Assembly: GCF_009931115.1 (NCBI RefSeq)
Contig: NZ_CP047491.1
Location: 1,811,501-1,875,500 of the forward strand
Length of the DNA stretch: 64,000 nt
Reading direction: 5' to 3'
From: Microbulbifer hydrolyticus
GTDB taxonomy: Bacteria > Pseudomonadota > Gammaproteobacteria > Pseudomonadales > Cellvibrionaceae
The position numbers and the translations under genes were made by a program. The notes below the pieces were generated by a model. That model saw only the letters and a list, made by a program, of their open reading frames with translations, ran no database searches and had not been told where the DNA came from. Every line of letters begins with the position of its first letter. Position 1 is the first letter of the stretch. Shown here piece by piece: positions 47,142-55,723 of this stretch.

Positions 47142-47612
47142 TCAGCCTTTGCTATAGAACCCGAGTTGTACCAGCGCTGCACGAATCTGGCTTACTGTCG
47201 CATTTTTTAGCTGCCGGTAGTCGGGGTAGGGGGTTAGCAGTATCTGCCGTTCATAATCGATGGCGACGGCTGGCGCTTCCCTCAATGGCCTGGCATCCAG
47301 GCCGGGTATCTCGAAGCGCTGTAAATTGTCCTTACCCCCAATCCAGTGCCATGTATCGAAGGCCTTCAAGTGCGGAGCAAAGCACAGGGCAGTTTGCCGA
47401 AACAGCTCCCTATCCCTGAAATCGCGCCACTCCTCTCCCGGGCTCGCAACCTTGGCCAGCAATGTCACAATTTTGCGCCAGTGGTTCGAGTTGTTTTTTA
47501 TTAGCTCGCGGGTATCGGGGTTCCCGATCAACTGCTCCAGCCCCTCGGGACGGTGAGGAAGATAGAGAATCAGCGATGGGCGCTCAGTGCCGAGATAGTC
47601 CAGTTCGGGCAT
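47142..47612 (-). CDS. Hypothetical protein
   Basis: This is a 156-residue cytosolic protein that I do not recognise with certainty. It starts MPELDYLGTERPSLILYLPH and contains NNSNHWRKIVTLLAKV, DRELFRQTALCFAPH and a Trp-rich DTWHWIGGKDN. Its C-terminus (QIRAALVQLGFYSKG) is helical. The composition and codon use match the neighbourhood. It is probably a conserved gammaproteobacterial gene of unknown function. It lies alone, convergent with the GIY-YIG-like gene. Confidence 0.55.
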   Translation of the reverse strand: MPELDYLGTERPSLILYLPHRPEGLEQLIGNPDTRELIKNNSNHWRKIVTLLAKVASPGEEWRDFRDRELFRQTALCFAPHLKAFDTWHWIGGKDNLQRFEIPGLDARPLREAPAVAIDYERQILLTPYPDYRQLKNATVSQIRAALVQLGFYSKG

Positions 47613-47684
47613 GGTGATGTACTGCCGGCTGATAGGTTATTTGAGAGCCATCGTTCTTCTTAGTGATCCTGTTGTGTGGACTTG

Positions 47685-48116
47685 TCAGAGCAGCGTACAG
47701 GACGCCCTGGATTCTTGGTGAAACGCGGCAATCAGGGAGTACTGCAAGAACGGGGCGCAGGTGGTCAGGCAGTCCTTTATCCAGTAGTGAATATCTTCGG
47801 GATCCAGCGACTCGTCAGTGGCAGTGAATTGGCATTGCACCACATTGCGCGAGTCGTGTTCTTTTTCATCGTCGGTTACCACGATGGTAAGTGTAGAGGT
47901 GTCAACGTTCCAGCCGAAAAGCATGTACCTGGAGTCGTCCTGGATGTTGTTCTCCAATAGGCCACAGGCTTTATCAATGCAGGCATCGATTGCCTGCTGC
48001 ATCTTCTCGTCTGAGGTAACTTCAAGGCTCGCGGAGTGTATGACGCGCTCGGAGCTATCCTCGCTGGTGGTGCCGGCGGGGCTGCCCGCATTCTCAATTG
48101 TCCACATCAAGTCCAT
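47685..48116 (-). CDS. Hypothetical acidic protein
   Basis: This is a 143-residue acidic cytosolic protein that I do not recognise. From ATG 48116 it starts MDLMWTIENAGSPAGTTSED and contains MQQAIDACIDKACGLLENN and MLFGWNVDTSTLTIVV. It has several Cys (in DACIDKACG, VQCQF, DCLTTCAP). The ATG lies only 27 bases after the acnB terminator stem, so its promoter may overlap that region or depend on read-through. Confidence 0.5.
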   Translation of the reverse strand: MDLMWTIENAGSPAGTTSEDSSERVIHSASLEVTSDEKMQQAIDACIDKACGLLENNIQDDSRYMLFGWNVDTSTLTIVVTDDEKEHDSRNVVQCQFTATDESLDPEDIHYWIKDCLTTCAPFLQYSLIAAFHQESRASCTLL

Positions 48117-48142
48117 GTTATGTCCTGGGTGACAGGGTTGTG

Positions 48143-48171
48143 AAAAAAAAACCCCGCTTGTGAGAGCGGGG
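48143..48171 (-). terminator. Rho-independent terminator of acnB
   Basis: On the minus strand, CCCCGCT and AGCGGGG (48152-48158 and 48165-48171) pair over a 6-base loop. The downstream U-tract corresponds to the A-run 48143-48150. It lies 40 bases after the acnB stop. Confidence 0.9.
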
Positions 48172-48210
48172 CTTTCCATTGAGCGTCAGCTCGCTGTTTA
48201 AGTGAGAGAC

Positions 48211-50826
48211 TTAAACAGCAACGTCCTGAATCTCGGTAGCGGCAATGCGCTTGCCTTCTTCGGCAGATTTCTGGAATTCCTCAATCTGGTCGAAGTTCAG
48301 GTAGCGGTAGATTTCCGCCGACATGGAGTTAAGGTTCTGGGCGTACTCCTGGTATTCCGCCGGGGTCGGCAGTTTACCCAGGATGGCGCCTACAGAAGCC
48401 AGCTCCGCGGAGGTCAGGTACACATTGGCACCATCGCCCAGGCGGTTCGGGAAGTTCCGCGTGGAAGTGGAGAGTACGGTGCTGTTCGGGGCTACACGTG
48501 CCTGGTTACCCATGCACAGGGAGCATCCGGGCATTTCGGTGCGGGCACCGGCTGCGCCGTAGATGTTGTAGTAGCCTTCTTCCATCAGCTGGTGCTCGTC
48601 CATCTTGGTAGGCGGAGAGATCCACATGCGGGTGGAGATTCCACCTTTGTGCTGCTGCAGCAGTTTACCGGCGGCACGGAAGTGACCGATGTTGGTCATG
48701 CAGGAGCCGATGAACACTTCATCGACCTTGTCGCCAGCAACGTCGGACAGCAGCTTGGCGTCGTCCGGGTCGTTCGGGCAGCAGACGATGGGCTCCTTGA
48801 TTTCCGCCAGGTCGATTTCGATTACTGCAGAGTATTCGGCGTCGGCGTCGGCGCTCATCAGTTCGGGGTTTTCCAGCCACTCTTCCATGGCGCGTGCACG
48901 ACGCTCCAGGGTGCGCTTGGAACCGTAGCCCTCAGAGATCATCCAGCGCAGCAGGGTAATGTTGGAGCGCAGGTACTCGGCGATGGCGTCTTCCGGCAGC
49001 TTGATGGTACAGCCGGCCGCGGAACGCTCTGCAGAGGCGTCGGACAGTTCGAATGCCTGCTCTACGGTCAGGTGATCCAGACCTTCGATCTCGAGGATGC
49101 GGCCGGAGAAGATGTTCTTCTTGCCTTTCTTCTCGACGGTCAGCAGGCCTTCCTGGATGGCGTAGTAGGGGATCGCGTGTACCAGGTCACGCAGGGTGAT
49201 GCCCGGCTGCATTTCGCCCTTGAAGCGCACCAGTACGGACTCCGGCATATCCAGCGGCATGACGCCAGTAGCTGCGGCAAACGCCACCAGACCGGAACCG
49301 GCCGGGAAGGAGATGCCCATCGGGAAGCGGGTGTGGGAGTCACCACCGGTGCCCACGGTGTCCGGCAGCAGCATGCGGTTCAGCCAGCTGTGGATGATGC
49401 CGTCACCCGGGCGCAGGGAAACACCGCCGCGGTTCATGATGAAGTCCGGCAGAGTGTGCTGGGTGTCGATGTCCACGGGCTTCGGGTAGGCCGCGGTGTG
49501 GCAGAAAGACTGCATGGTGAGGTCGGCCTGGAAGCCGAGGCACGCCAGGTCTTTCAGTTCGTCACGGGTCATCGGGCCAGTAGTGTCCTGGGAGCCGACC
49601 GTGGTCATCTTCGGTTCGCAGTAGGTACCGGGGCGTACGCCGTCGATGCCGCAGGCTTTACCGACCATCTTCTGGGCCAGGGTGAAACCTTTGCCGGTGT
49701 CGTTCGGCTGCTCCGGCAGACGGAACAGGTCGGAGGCGCCAAGGCCCAGGGATTCGCGCGCTTTGGTGGTGAGGCCACGACCAACGATCAGGTTGATGCG
49801 ACCGCCGGCCTGAACTTCGTCCAGCAGCACGTCGGACTTCAGTTCAAACTCGGACAGTACCTTGCCGTCTTCGGACAGGATCTTGCCTTCGTACGGGCGG
49901 ATCTCGATGATGTCGCCCATGTTCAGGTCGTCGACCGGGGCTTCAAATACCAGTGCGCCGGCATCTTCCATGGTGTTGTAGAAGATCGGGGCCACTTTAC
50001 CGCCGATACAGATGCCGCCGCCTTTCTTGTTCGGTACGCCGGGCAGGTCTTCACCGAAGAACCACAGTACGGAGTTGGTGGCGGATTTGCGGGAAGAACC
50101 GGTACCCACTACGTCGCCGACGAAAGCAACCGGGTAGCCTTTTTCCTGCACTTCAGCAATTTGCTTCATCGGGCCGGTAACGCCGTGCTCTTCCGGCTCC
50201 AGGCCGTCGCGGGTCATTTTGTACATGGCGCGCGCGTGCAGGGGGATATCCGGGCGGGACCAGGCATCCGGGGCCGGGGACAGGTCGTCAGTGTTGGTTT
50301 CACCAGTCACCTTGAATACCGCAACCTTGATGCTTTCGGGCACCTTGTTGCGCTTGGTGAACCATTCACCTTCCGCCCAGGACTGGATCACGTCTTTGGC
50401 AACTTCGTTGCCAGCCTTGGCTTTCTCTTCCACATCGTGGAAGGCGTCGAACATCAGCAGGGTGCCTTTCAGCTGCTCGCCGGCGAGTTCGGCCAGGTCT
50501 TTGTCGTCCAGCAGGTCAACCAGGGTGGAAATGTTGTAGCCGCCCAGCATCATGCCGAGCAGTTTGGTGGCGTGTTCGCGGTCGATCAGCGGGGATTCCG
50601 CTTCGCCCTTGACGATGGCGGTGAGGAAACCGGCTTTCACGTAAGCCGCTTCGTCCACACCCGGCGGAACGCGGTTGGTGATCAGGTCCAGGAGCTCCTG
50701 CTCTTCACCGGCGGGCGGGTTCTTCAGCAGCTCAACCAGGCCGGCAACCTGTTCGGCATTCAGGGGCTTGGGTGGGATATCTTGTTCGGCGCGCTCGGCG
50801 ACGTGTTTGCGATAGGCTTCAAGCAC
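48211..50826 (-). CDS. acnB: Aconitate hydratase B
   Basis: This [4Fe-4S] enzyme of the TCA cycle converts citrate to isocitrate. The 871-residue product starts [15 protein letters not shown] from GTG 50826, matching E. coli AcnB ([12 protein letters not shown]), and AGAGGGA is seven bases upstream. An upstream ATG adds 12 unlikely residues. It has the N-terminal HEAT-like domain typical of AcnB. The cluster cysteines are in [12 protein letters not shown] and [29 protein letters not shown] is typical of the aconitase swivel domain. It ends in a strong terminator. Confidence 0.96.
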   Translation of the reverse strand: MLEAYRKHVAERAEQDIPPKPLNAEQVAGLVELLKNPPAGEEQELLDLITNRVPPGVDEAAYVKAGFLTAIVKGEAESPLIDREHATKLLGMMLGGYNISTLVDLLDDKDLAELAGEQLKGTLLMFDAFHDVEEKAKAGNEVAKDVIQSWAEGEWFTKRNKVPESIKVAVFKVTGETNTDDLSPAPDAWSRPDIPLHARAMYKMTRDGLEPEEHGVTGPMKQIAEVQEKGYPVAFVGDVVGTGSSRKSATNSVLWFFGEDLPGVPNKKGGGICIGGKVAPIFYNTMEDAGALVFEAPVDDLNMGDIIEIRPYEGKILSEDGKVLSEFELKSDVLLDEVQAGGRINLIVGRGLTTKARESLGLGASDLFRLPEQPNDTGKGFTLAQKMVGKACGIDGVRPGTYCEPKMTTVGSQDTTGPMTRDELKDLACLGFQADLTMQSFCHTAAYPKPVDIDTQHTLPDFIMNRGGVSLRPGDGIIHSWLNRMLLPDTVGTGGDSHTRFPMGISFPAGSGLVAFAAATGVMPLDMPESVLVRFKGEMQPGITLRDLVHAIPYYAIQEGLLTVEKKGKKNIFSGRILEIEGLDHLTVEQAFELSDASAERSAAGCTIKLPEDAIAEYLRSNITLLRWMISEGYGSKRTLERRARAMEEWLENPELMSADADAEYSAVIEIDLAEIKEPIVCCPNDPDDAKLLSDVAGDKVDEVFIGSCMTNIGHFRAAGKLLQQHKGGISTRMWISPPTKMDEHQLMEEGYYNIYGAAGARTEMPGCSLCMGNQARVAPNSTVLSTSTRNFPNRLGDGANVYLTSAELASVGAILGKLPTPAEYQEYAQNLNSMSAEIYRYLNFDQIEEFQKSAEEGKRIAATEIQDVAV

Positions 50827-51205
50827 GGATAATTCCCTCTTTGGTATATGGGGTGGAACCAACAGCTTTCCAGGAATCCGGAGGTGGATACATCGCCAAC
50901 CGAACCCCGATTTACATCGATGGCCGCTGGAAGCGGGTGGCGAATTCTACAATAAACGCATACCGCTGTTAAGTTCGTTGAAAAATCAATAACTTACGCG
51001 AATTATCGCCATTCACCACACGAATAAAGGTCGATAAAATGGTCAGCTTGATGCTGAGAATCAATCGCATTTGTCGCCCCTAATATCCATCCGGTGAATA
51101 GACGAAACCCTCCATCAAAAATGCTATTCTGTGACGCTTCCTTTCACACCGTTTTATTTGGCCCGCCGGGAAATACCCGGCCGGAAGATGAGGTATTTCC
51201 ACTTC
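50827..51205. other. Upstream region of acnB and the DUF1289 gene
   Basis: This 379-base divergent gap has no gene I can support. It should hold promoters for acnB and the rightward DUF1289-lipid kinase group. A Fur-like sequence occurs at 51050-51068. Confidence 0.5.
51050..51068. promoter_or_regulatory. Weak Fur-box-like sequence
   Basis: GATGCTGAGAATCAATCGC matches the 19-base Fur consensus at 13 positions by my count. It lies about 140 bases before the DUF1289 gene and 225 before acnB. Iron control of an iron-sulfur aconitase would make sense, but this match level can occur by chance. Confidence 0.25.
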
Positions 51206-51667
51206 ATGGCGATCTATAAGAAAGTGCGCACGCCCTGCATCGGGGTCTGCTCCACAGGGATAGGTGACAACGTTTGCCGCGGTTGCAAGCGTTTCGCCCA
51301 TGAAGTGATCGACTGGAATGCATATTCTGAGGAGCAACGCCGCATTATTGCAGAGCGCCGTGAAGGTTACCTTGCAAATGCCGTGCGCAGTCAGCTTGAA
51401 ATCATCGACCGGGATCTCTTGTTGAGCCAGTTGCGCCACCAGCAGATCCGCTTCAACCAGGACGAGAGCCCGTACTGCTGGGTGTTCGAGTTACTGCGCG
51501 CCGGCGCCAGTCAGATCAACGACCTGGCCGCGTTCGGCCTGGCGCCCACCCTGGCGGCCAGGGGGGTGCCGCTGGTCGAGGTGCGCCGCCGGATTGATGA
51601 GGACTTCTACGCGTTGTCGGAATCCTATTATTTGCGCTTCGTTTCACCCGGCCTGCAGGCGGGCTGA
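51206..51667 (+). CDS. DUF1289 family protein
   Basis: The 153-residue product begins with KKVRTPCIGVCSTGIGDNVCRGCKRF, the four-Cys DUF1289 motif (about residues 8-30), probably a small metal or iron-sulfur site. This is followed by HEVIDWNAYSEEQRRII. The remaining 90 residues are helical and include ESPYCWVFELLRAGA. ATG 51206 is chosen because the family starts near MAIYKKVRTPC; an ATG at 51188 is also possible. The lipid kinase gene follows 38 bases after the stop, so the two may form an operon. Confidence 0.82.
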   Translation: MAIYKKVRTPCIGVCSTGIGDNVCRGCKRFAHEVIDWNAYSEEQRRIIAERREGYLANAVRSQLEIIDRDLLLSQLRHQQIRFNQDESPYCWVFELLRAGASQINDLAAFGLAPTLAARGVPLVEVRRRIDEDFYALSESYYLRFVSPGLQAG

Positions 51668-51705
51668 ACTCTCCGGTCAGGCGGTCGCTTACAGGGAGTA
51701 TTACC

Positions 51706-52620
51706 ATCGCTCAGCATATTTCAACGGATCGCCGCGCTCTGCTGGTTCGAAACCCGGGTAGCCGGCAAGGCGATAGCGCCGATCTCGACGCCGGTCTCGA
51801 AAGGCTGGAGGCTGCCGGGGTCCATGTGGACCAGCAGTTGTCGCGGTCCGCGGACCAGACGCGGGACATCATTCGGAAGCACTGTAATGACGTCGACTTC
51901 GTGATTATCGGGGGAGGTGACGGCACCATCAGTTCCTCTGCCAGCGTATTGCTCGAGTGCGGCCTGCCATTTGCCATACTTCCCCTTGGAACCGCCAACG
52001 ACCTGGCGCGCTCCCTCGGTATTGAAAGCCTGGATCAGGCGTTTGCCACCATTTGTGACGGTCACACAACCAGGATCGATCTGGGGGTCGTCAACGACCA
52101 TCTGTTTTTTAATGTGGCCAACCTCGGACTGGGTGTGCATGTCACCGAGGAGCTGACCCCGGAAGTGAAGCAGCGCTGGGGGGTGTTCAGCTATCTGAAG
52201 GCGCTGGCGGCAGCGCTTGCCCGCCATCGTCAATTCAGGGTATCGATCAATGTCGATGGTGCGGAGCATTCGATGCGCTCGATGCAGCTGGCGGTGGGTA
52301 ACGGTCGCTTTTATGGCGGTGGCAATGTTGTCGATCAGAAGGCCACAATCGACGATGACCTGCTACACCTTTACAGCCTGAGGCCGCAGACGTTCTGGGA
52401 GCTGCTCACGCTTGCCCCTTTGCTGCGAGGGGGCCGACACGACCTTGCTCGGCGTATTTTTGCCACTTCCGGAAGGCAGCTGAACGTTTCCACACGTCCG
52501 TCCGGCATGGCGATTCATGCCGACGGTGAGCCCGTGACTCAGACTCCGGCTGCTTTTTCCGTGCGGTCGGCGGCACTTGAGGTTTTGGTGCCAGCAGACT
52601 CCCCATTACTGAATCGGTGA
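51706..52620 (+). CDS. YegS/diacylglycerol-kinase-like lipid kinase with a non-AUG start
   Basis: This lipid kinase of the DAGK catalytic family has about 304 residues. The first conserved strand RRALLVRNPGSRQGD lies in frame from about 51730. The nucleotide loop VIIGGGDGTISSSAS and FAILPLGTANDLARSLG follow. No ATG, GTG or TTG occurs in this frame between the TGA codons at 51595-51600 and a GTG at 51826, which would delete the conserved N-terminus. AGGGAG at 51693-51698 sits seven bases before ATC 51706, so an ATC (or ATT 51700) start is likely. The ending VPADSPLLNR and the acidic-loop regions match YegS. Sequencing error seems less likely because the frame is intact. Confidence 0.8.
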   Translation: MAQHISTDRRALLVRNPGSRQGDSADLDAGLERLEAAGVHVDQQLSRSADQTRDIIRKHCNDVDFVIIGGGDGTISSSASVLLECGLPFAILPLGTANDLARSLGIESLDQAFATICDGHTTRIDLGVVNDHLFFNVANLGLGVHVTEELTPEVKQRWGVFSYLKALAAALARHRQFRVSINVDGAEHSMRSMQLAVGNGRFYGGGNVVDQKATIDDDLLHLYSLRPQTFWELLTLAPLLRGGRHDLARRIFATSGRQLNVSTRPSGMAIHADGEPVTQTPAAFSVRSAALEVLVPADSPLLNR

Positions 52621-52627
52621 CAGATTG

Positions 52628-53077
52628 ATGAGCATATTGCGCAATGACACCCAGGTGGCGCTCAACGACTTGCACAGGGCGTTGCAGGAAAGTGCGGATC
52701 ACTACCAATATGCGGCAGACTTCCTTGAAGGCTCCGCCGCCAGCGACGTGTGTGCGAAGCTGGTGCGAGAGAGACGAGGGCTTGCGGCCCGGGTGGCAGA
52801 TGCCATCCGGGAATCCGGCGAGCTACCGGGTGAGGCGGATCGTGACCTGGAGGCTGCCGAGCAAATCAGGCAGCGTTTCGAGGCCCTGGTTGAGGGGGAC
52901 GAAGTATCTGCCGTGGTTACCCATCGACTGGATGCTGAGGGGGAGTTTCTCGCATTTCTCGAGCGTGACGTGCGGCCGCTACTGGGGGATACGCACTCGG
53001 AGCTGCTGAGCGAGAGTCGGAAAAGTGTCGACCATGCCCGCGAGCTCCTCGGGTCACTGGGTGCGGGTGGGGAGTAG
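52628..53077 (+). CDS. Ferritin-like four-helix protein (DUF2383-like)
   Basis: The 149-residue product is fully helical. Pattern ALNDLHRALQESADHYQYAADFLEG and KLVRERRGLAARVADAIRE resembles DUF2383 ferritin-like bundles (Gln/Asp/His and Glu residues near helix centres). The rest continues with helices ending HARELLGSLGAGG. A metal site is possible but not certain. It starts at ATG 52628, eight bases after the lipid kinase stop, so it is in the same operon. Confidence 0.6.
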   Translation: MSILRNDTQVALNDLHRALQESADHYQYAADFLEGSAASDVCAKLVRERRGLAARVADAIRESGELPGEADRDLEAAEQIRQRFEALVEGDEVSAVVTHRLDAEGEFLAFLERDVRPLLGDTHSELLSESRKSVDHARELLGSLGAGGE

Positions 53078-53083
53078 CGCGCT

Positions 53084-54043
53084 TTACTTTCCGGTGTGCA
53101 GGTAAACGCGGAGCGCCGGTAAAAAGGGGGCCGGGGCGATTCTCAGGTCGCGTCGCTGTCTTCTCCTGCTCGCCGGGGGCTCGTGTTCGACACGGGTGAA
53201 CTCCGGCAAGCGTCTTGTCTCCTCGCTTTCCACCAGTACCGGCATCGCCGCGTATCCTACCTGGCGATAGCTTCCCTCATTCCCATTCTCTTCGTCGTAA
53301 AAGACCTCAGCCACCTGCAGGTTGGGGCGGCTCTGCACCTGCACTTGACGCAACATACCGTGCTGACTGGGGTGCAGGTCTGCGAGCAGCTGTCGCTGGT
53401 ACTGAATGCCGGTGTCCTGTCCCTGGGGGTCGAGTTGCACCAGCTTGTGTTCACACCATGCCACGGTGACCTTGCGGATGGATTTGCGGGCCTTGATCCA
53501 GCTCAGTGCAATGGCGTCCGGCTTTTCAGGGCACAGCAGAATCTGCCGGTAGCACTGTCGCAGGTGGGTGCGCGGGTACCCGGCATCGGCGAGTGCGTCG
53601 CGCAGGCGCTCATTACGCTCCAGGGCAGGGCGGTCGGCCAGGCCGCTTTTGATCGCTCCGGTCAGCTGCTGGAAGGCGAACTTGGCCTCATTGAGTGACT
53701 GCGCGCTCCGAATGACGTTGCCGGGTACCGCGAGGATTCCGGGGATCTGCAGGGTTTGCCGTGCGTCGCCGAGTTCGCTCTGTTCGCAATAGTTCAGCTG
53801 GGAAAACAGGGCGGCGGTCAGGCTGAACGGAGAGTCGAAGCTCCGCTCCAGTTGTATGGCGGCCTCTTTGGCATACAGGGGCTCGAGCAGGTAGCTCTCC
53901 CAGGCTTGAGGGCTCTGCTCGAGCGACGCCAGTGCAGCACTCAGGTCTGCGGCACGGTGATGCATTGCATCGAGCGTGCCCGGGAGCTGGCGGATCAGTG
54001 TGGGCAACTCTGCGGCGCTTTTTTGTTCGGGGGAATCCGTCAT
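53084..54043 (-). CDS. tus: Tus-like replication terminus-binding protein
   Basis: Tus binds Ter sites and blocks the replication fork from one side. The 319-residue product matches the Tus pattern in several blocks by eye. These are LQIPGILAVPGN (E. coli VRLPGVLCY), ALSWIKARKSIRKVTV (RFGWANKHIIKNLH), VQSRPNLQVAEVFYDE (IKRPVKVQPIARVWYK) and the ending DLRIAPAPFLPALRVYLHTG (PLRLIIPRLHLYV). Many Arg and Lys lie in the beta-rich core. The ATG is 54043, preceded by a TTG. Such proteins are best known from enterobacteria. It converges with the DUF2383-like gene. A database profile match would settle the call. Confidence 0.75.
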   Translation of the reverse strand: MTDSPEQKSAAELPTLIRQLPGTLDAMHHRAADLSAALASLEQSPQAWESYLLEPLYAKEAAIQLERSFDSPFSLTAALFSQLNYCEQSELGDARQTLQIPGILAVPGNVIRSAQSLNEAKFAFQQLTGAIKSGLADRPALERNERLRDALADAGYPRTHLRQCYRQILLCPEKPDAIALSWIKARKSIRKVTVAWCEHKLVQLDPQGQDTGIQYQRQLLADLHPSQHGMLRQVQVQSRPNLQVAEVFYDEENGNEGSYRQVGYAAMPVLVESEETRRLPEFTRVEHEPPASRRRQRRDLRIAPAPFLPALRVYLHTGK

Positions 54044-54255
54044 CAAGAGGATGGCCTTCAGTGTGCATAAGAGCTGATATTAATACACTTAATAAGCCGT
54101 TATCAAATATCGCATGCTCTAACGTTCGCCGTACCCCCGTCGCAAAATCGACGGTTATCCAGAAGCGGGGGAGGCGCTATAATGCGCCGGCTTGCGGGTG
54201 GTGCCCGCGAGAGCAGCGATTGCTGCCCTTATTCATCCTATGTTGTCCGTTGCCC

Positions 54256-54876
54256 ATGACTACCGAAGTGCCAGACCTTTCCGCGATTCACGAATTCCTG
54301 CTGTGCCCGACACCGGACGCCTGGGTGGAAGCCGCGCTGGCCGAGCCAGAGTTGATGCTGGTGGATCACGCCAACTGCGAGAAAAAGGCCGCGGGTACCG
54401 CGCTGAACCTGATGTTCCGCTATCTGGATAATTTCGAGCTGCTCAACAAGATGTCGAGGCTCGCCCGCGAGGAATTGCGCCACTTTGAGCAGGTGATCGC
54501 GATTATGAAAAAGCGCGGAATTGCTTATCCGCATATCAGTGCTTCTCGCTATGCCGCGGGACTGCGCAAAGAGGTCCGTGGTGCTGAACCGGGGAGGCTG
54601 GTGGATACACTCATCTGTGGCGCAATTATCGAGGCGCGCTCCTGTGAGCGGTTTGCGCGCATTGCTCCGCAGCTGGATGAGGAACTCCAGAAGTTCTACC
54701 TGTCGCTGTTGAAGTCTGAAGCGCGGCATTTCCGCGATTATCTGACGCTGGCGCAGAAGGCCAGTGGGGAGGACATTACGCCGCGGGTGAACGCCCTGTT
54801 GGAGGTTGAGCGCAAGCTTGTGGAAGAGGGCGACGGTGAGTTTCGTTTTCACAGCGGTGTGCCCGGGCTCGCCTAA
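54256..54876 (+). CDS. miaE: tRNA-(ms2io6A)-hydroxylase MiaE
   Basis: This non-heme di-iron enzyme hydroxylates ms2i6A37 of tRNA in the presence of oxygen. The 206-residue product has four ferritin-like helices with carboxylate and His ligands: LVDHANCEKKAAG, REELRHFEQV, IIEARSCERF and SEARHFRDYL. The ATG at 54256 begins MTTEVPDLSAIHEFLLCPTPDAW, as in known MiaE. It is divergent from the Tus-like gene with a gap of 212 bases that holds both promoters. Confidence 0.93.
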   Translation: MTTEVPDLSAIHEFLLCPTPDAWVEAALAEPELMLVDHANCEKKAAGTALNLMFRYLDNFELLNKMSRLAREELRHFEQVIAIMKKRGIAYPHISASRYAAGLRKEVRGAEPGRLVDTLICGAIIEARSCERFARIAPQLDEELQKFYLSLLKSEARHFRDYLTLAQKASGEDITPRVNALLEVERKLVEEGDGEFRFHSGVPGLA

Positions 54877-54893
54877 ACACGCTTGCATCCGGT

Positions 54894-55154
54894 TCAGCTA
54901 CGGTCAATTTTCCCGAGTAGTTCAATGAACTCGTCCAGGTCCACCTGGTTGCGGTAGTCCACGGTAAATTTATTGTGGAAGAATATCGTGAGTTCCACCT
55001 TGGGCGAGTTTAGAAACACGGTGTACCCGTCGAAATCCGTGCTGGCGGTGAGCCCGCGGTAGCGCCAGCCTTCATCGGTTTTCTCGCCATGCTTGGTGAT
55101 CTTGTCGAATACGCGCAGCGCCTGTTTTACATCAATCTTCTGTTCGAGTTCCAC
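54894..55154 (-). CDS. DUF3081 family protein
   Basis: The 86-residue product begins MELEQKIDVKQALRVFDKIT and has a beta-rich middle, YRGLTASTDFDGYTVFL and VELTIFFHNKFTVDY, typical of DUF3081 of unknown function. It converges on miaE with only 17 bases between, so the two genes may share a terminator. The ATG at 55154 has no strong ribosome-binding site. Confidence 0.82.
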   Translation of the reverse strand: MELEQKIDVKQALRVFDKITKHGEKTDEGWRYRGLTASTDFDGYTVFLNSPKVELTIFFHNKFTVDYRNQVDLDEFIELLGKIDRS

Positions 55155-55246
55155 GCATCTCCCCGCGATCGGTTGATCTAAGCTTTAGTCTTTCTGATTG
55201 CCCATGGCTATTCGCCGGAGGCAGAATTCCCAGCATAGATTACGCC

Positions 55247-55711
55247 ATGCGCTCTAACCAAGCTCACGATGCCATCTCAACCAGGCTGTTTGACGGGCTC
55301 GCCTACCTCGGGGTGCTGCCATTTGTCATCGGCATTGTGATGGCGTATGCCGATTTCAGGTTCGCCGGTATCGACGGCCGCCTCTGGTTTACCGCCTATA
55401 GCAGTGTGATTCTTAGTTTTCTGTGTGGTGTCTGGTGGGGCGGGGCGTTGAACCGGTTGGATCACAGCCACCGGCTGGCGCTGATGCTGTTGAGTAATGT
55501 CGTGTGTCTTATTGGCTGGTGTGCGCTGTTGTTTTATCGGTTCCCGTTTTCGCTGCCGGTGCTGGCGGCGTCCTACCTGTTTGTGGAGCGCGCGGAAGCG
55601 CGGCTGAAGCCAAACCTGCCATATTTCGCCGGCTATTTTGAGAGCCGAAGCCGGGTGACCTATCTGGTCGTTTTTTGTCATCTGGTGATGATCGGTGTTC
55701 TGTGGCGCTGA
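55247..55711 (+). CDS. DUF3429 family membrane protein
   Basis: The 154-residue protein has five hydrophobic segments. The conserved pattern LSFLCGVWWGGAL near residues 58-70 is the DUF3429 signature. Function is unknown. The start ATG 55247 comes 92 bases after the divergent DUF3081 start, so both promoters lie there. It ends 12 bases before the convergent LysR-type gene. Confidence 0.88.
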   Translation: MRSNQAHDAISTRLFDGLAYLGVLPFVIGIVMAYADFRFAGIDGRLWFTAYSSVILSFLCGVWWGGALNRLDHSHRLALMLLSNVVCLIGWCALLFYRFPFSLPVLAASYLFVERAEARLKPNLPYFAGYFESRSRVTYLVVFCHLVMIGVLWR

Positions 55712-55723
55712 CCACTTCTGCGA

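Noticed and set aside
48202-50832. An 876-codon open frame antisense to acnB on the plus strand
   Set aside because: It mirrors the highly codon-biased acnB gene, has no recognisable domain, and lacks a promoter, ribosome-binding site or family match. It is an antisense shadow.
54110-54130. A Ter-like sequence (ATGCTCTAACGT) upstream of the Tus-like gene
   Set aside because: It matches the E. coli Ter core at 8 of 12 positions, but unrelated sites in the window (for example near 61,830) match equally well. It is at chance level and the organism's Ter site is unknown.
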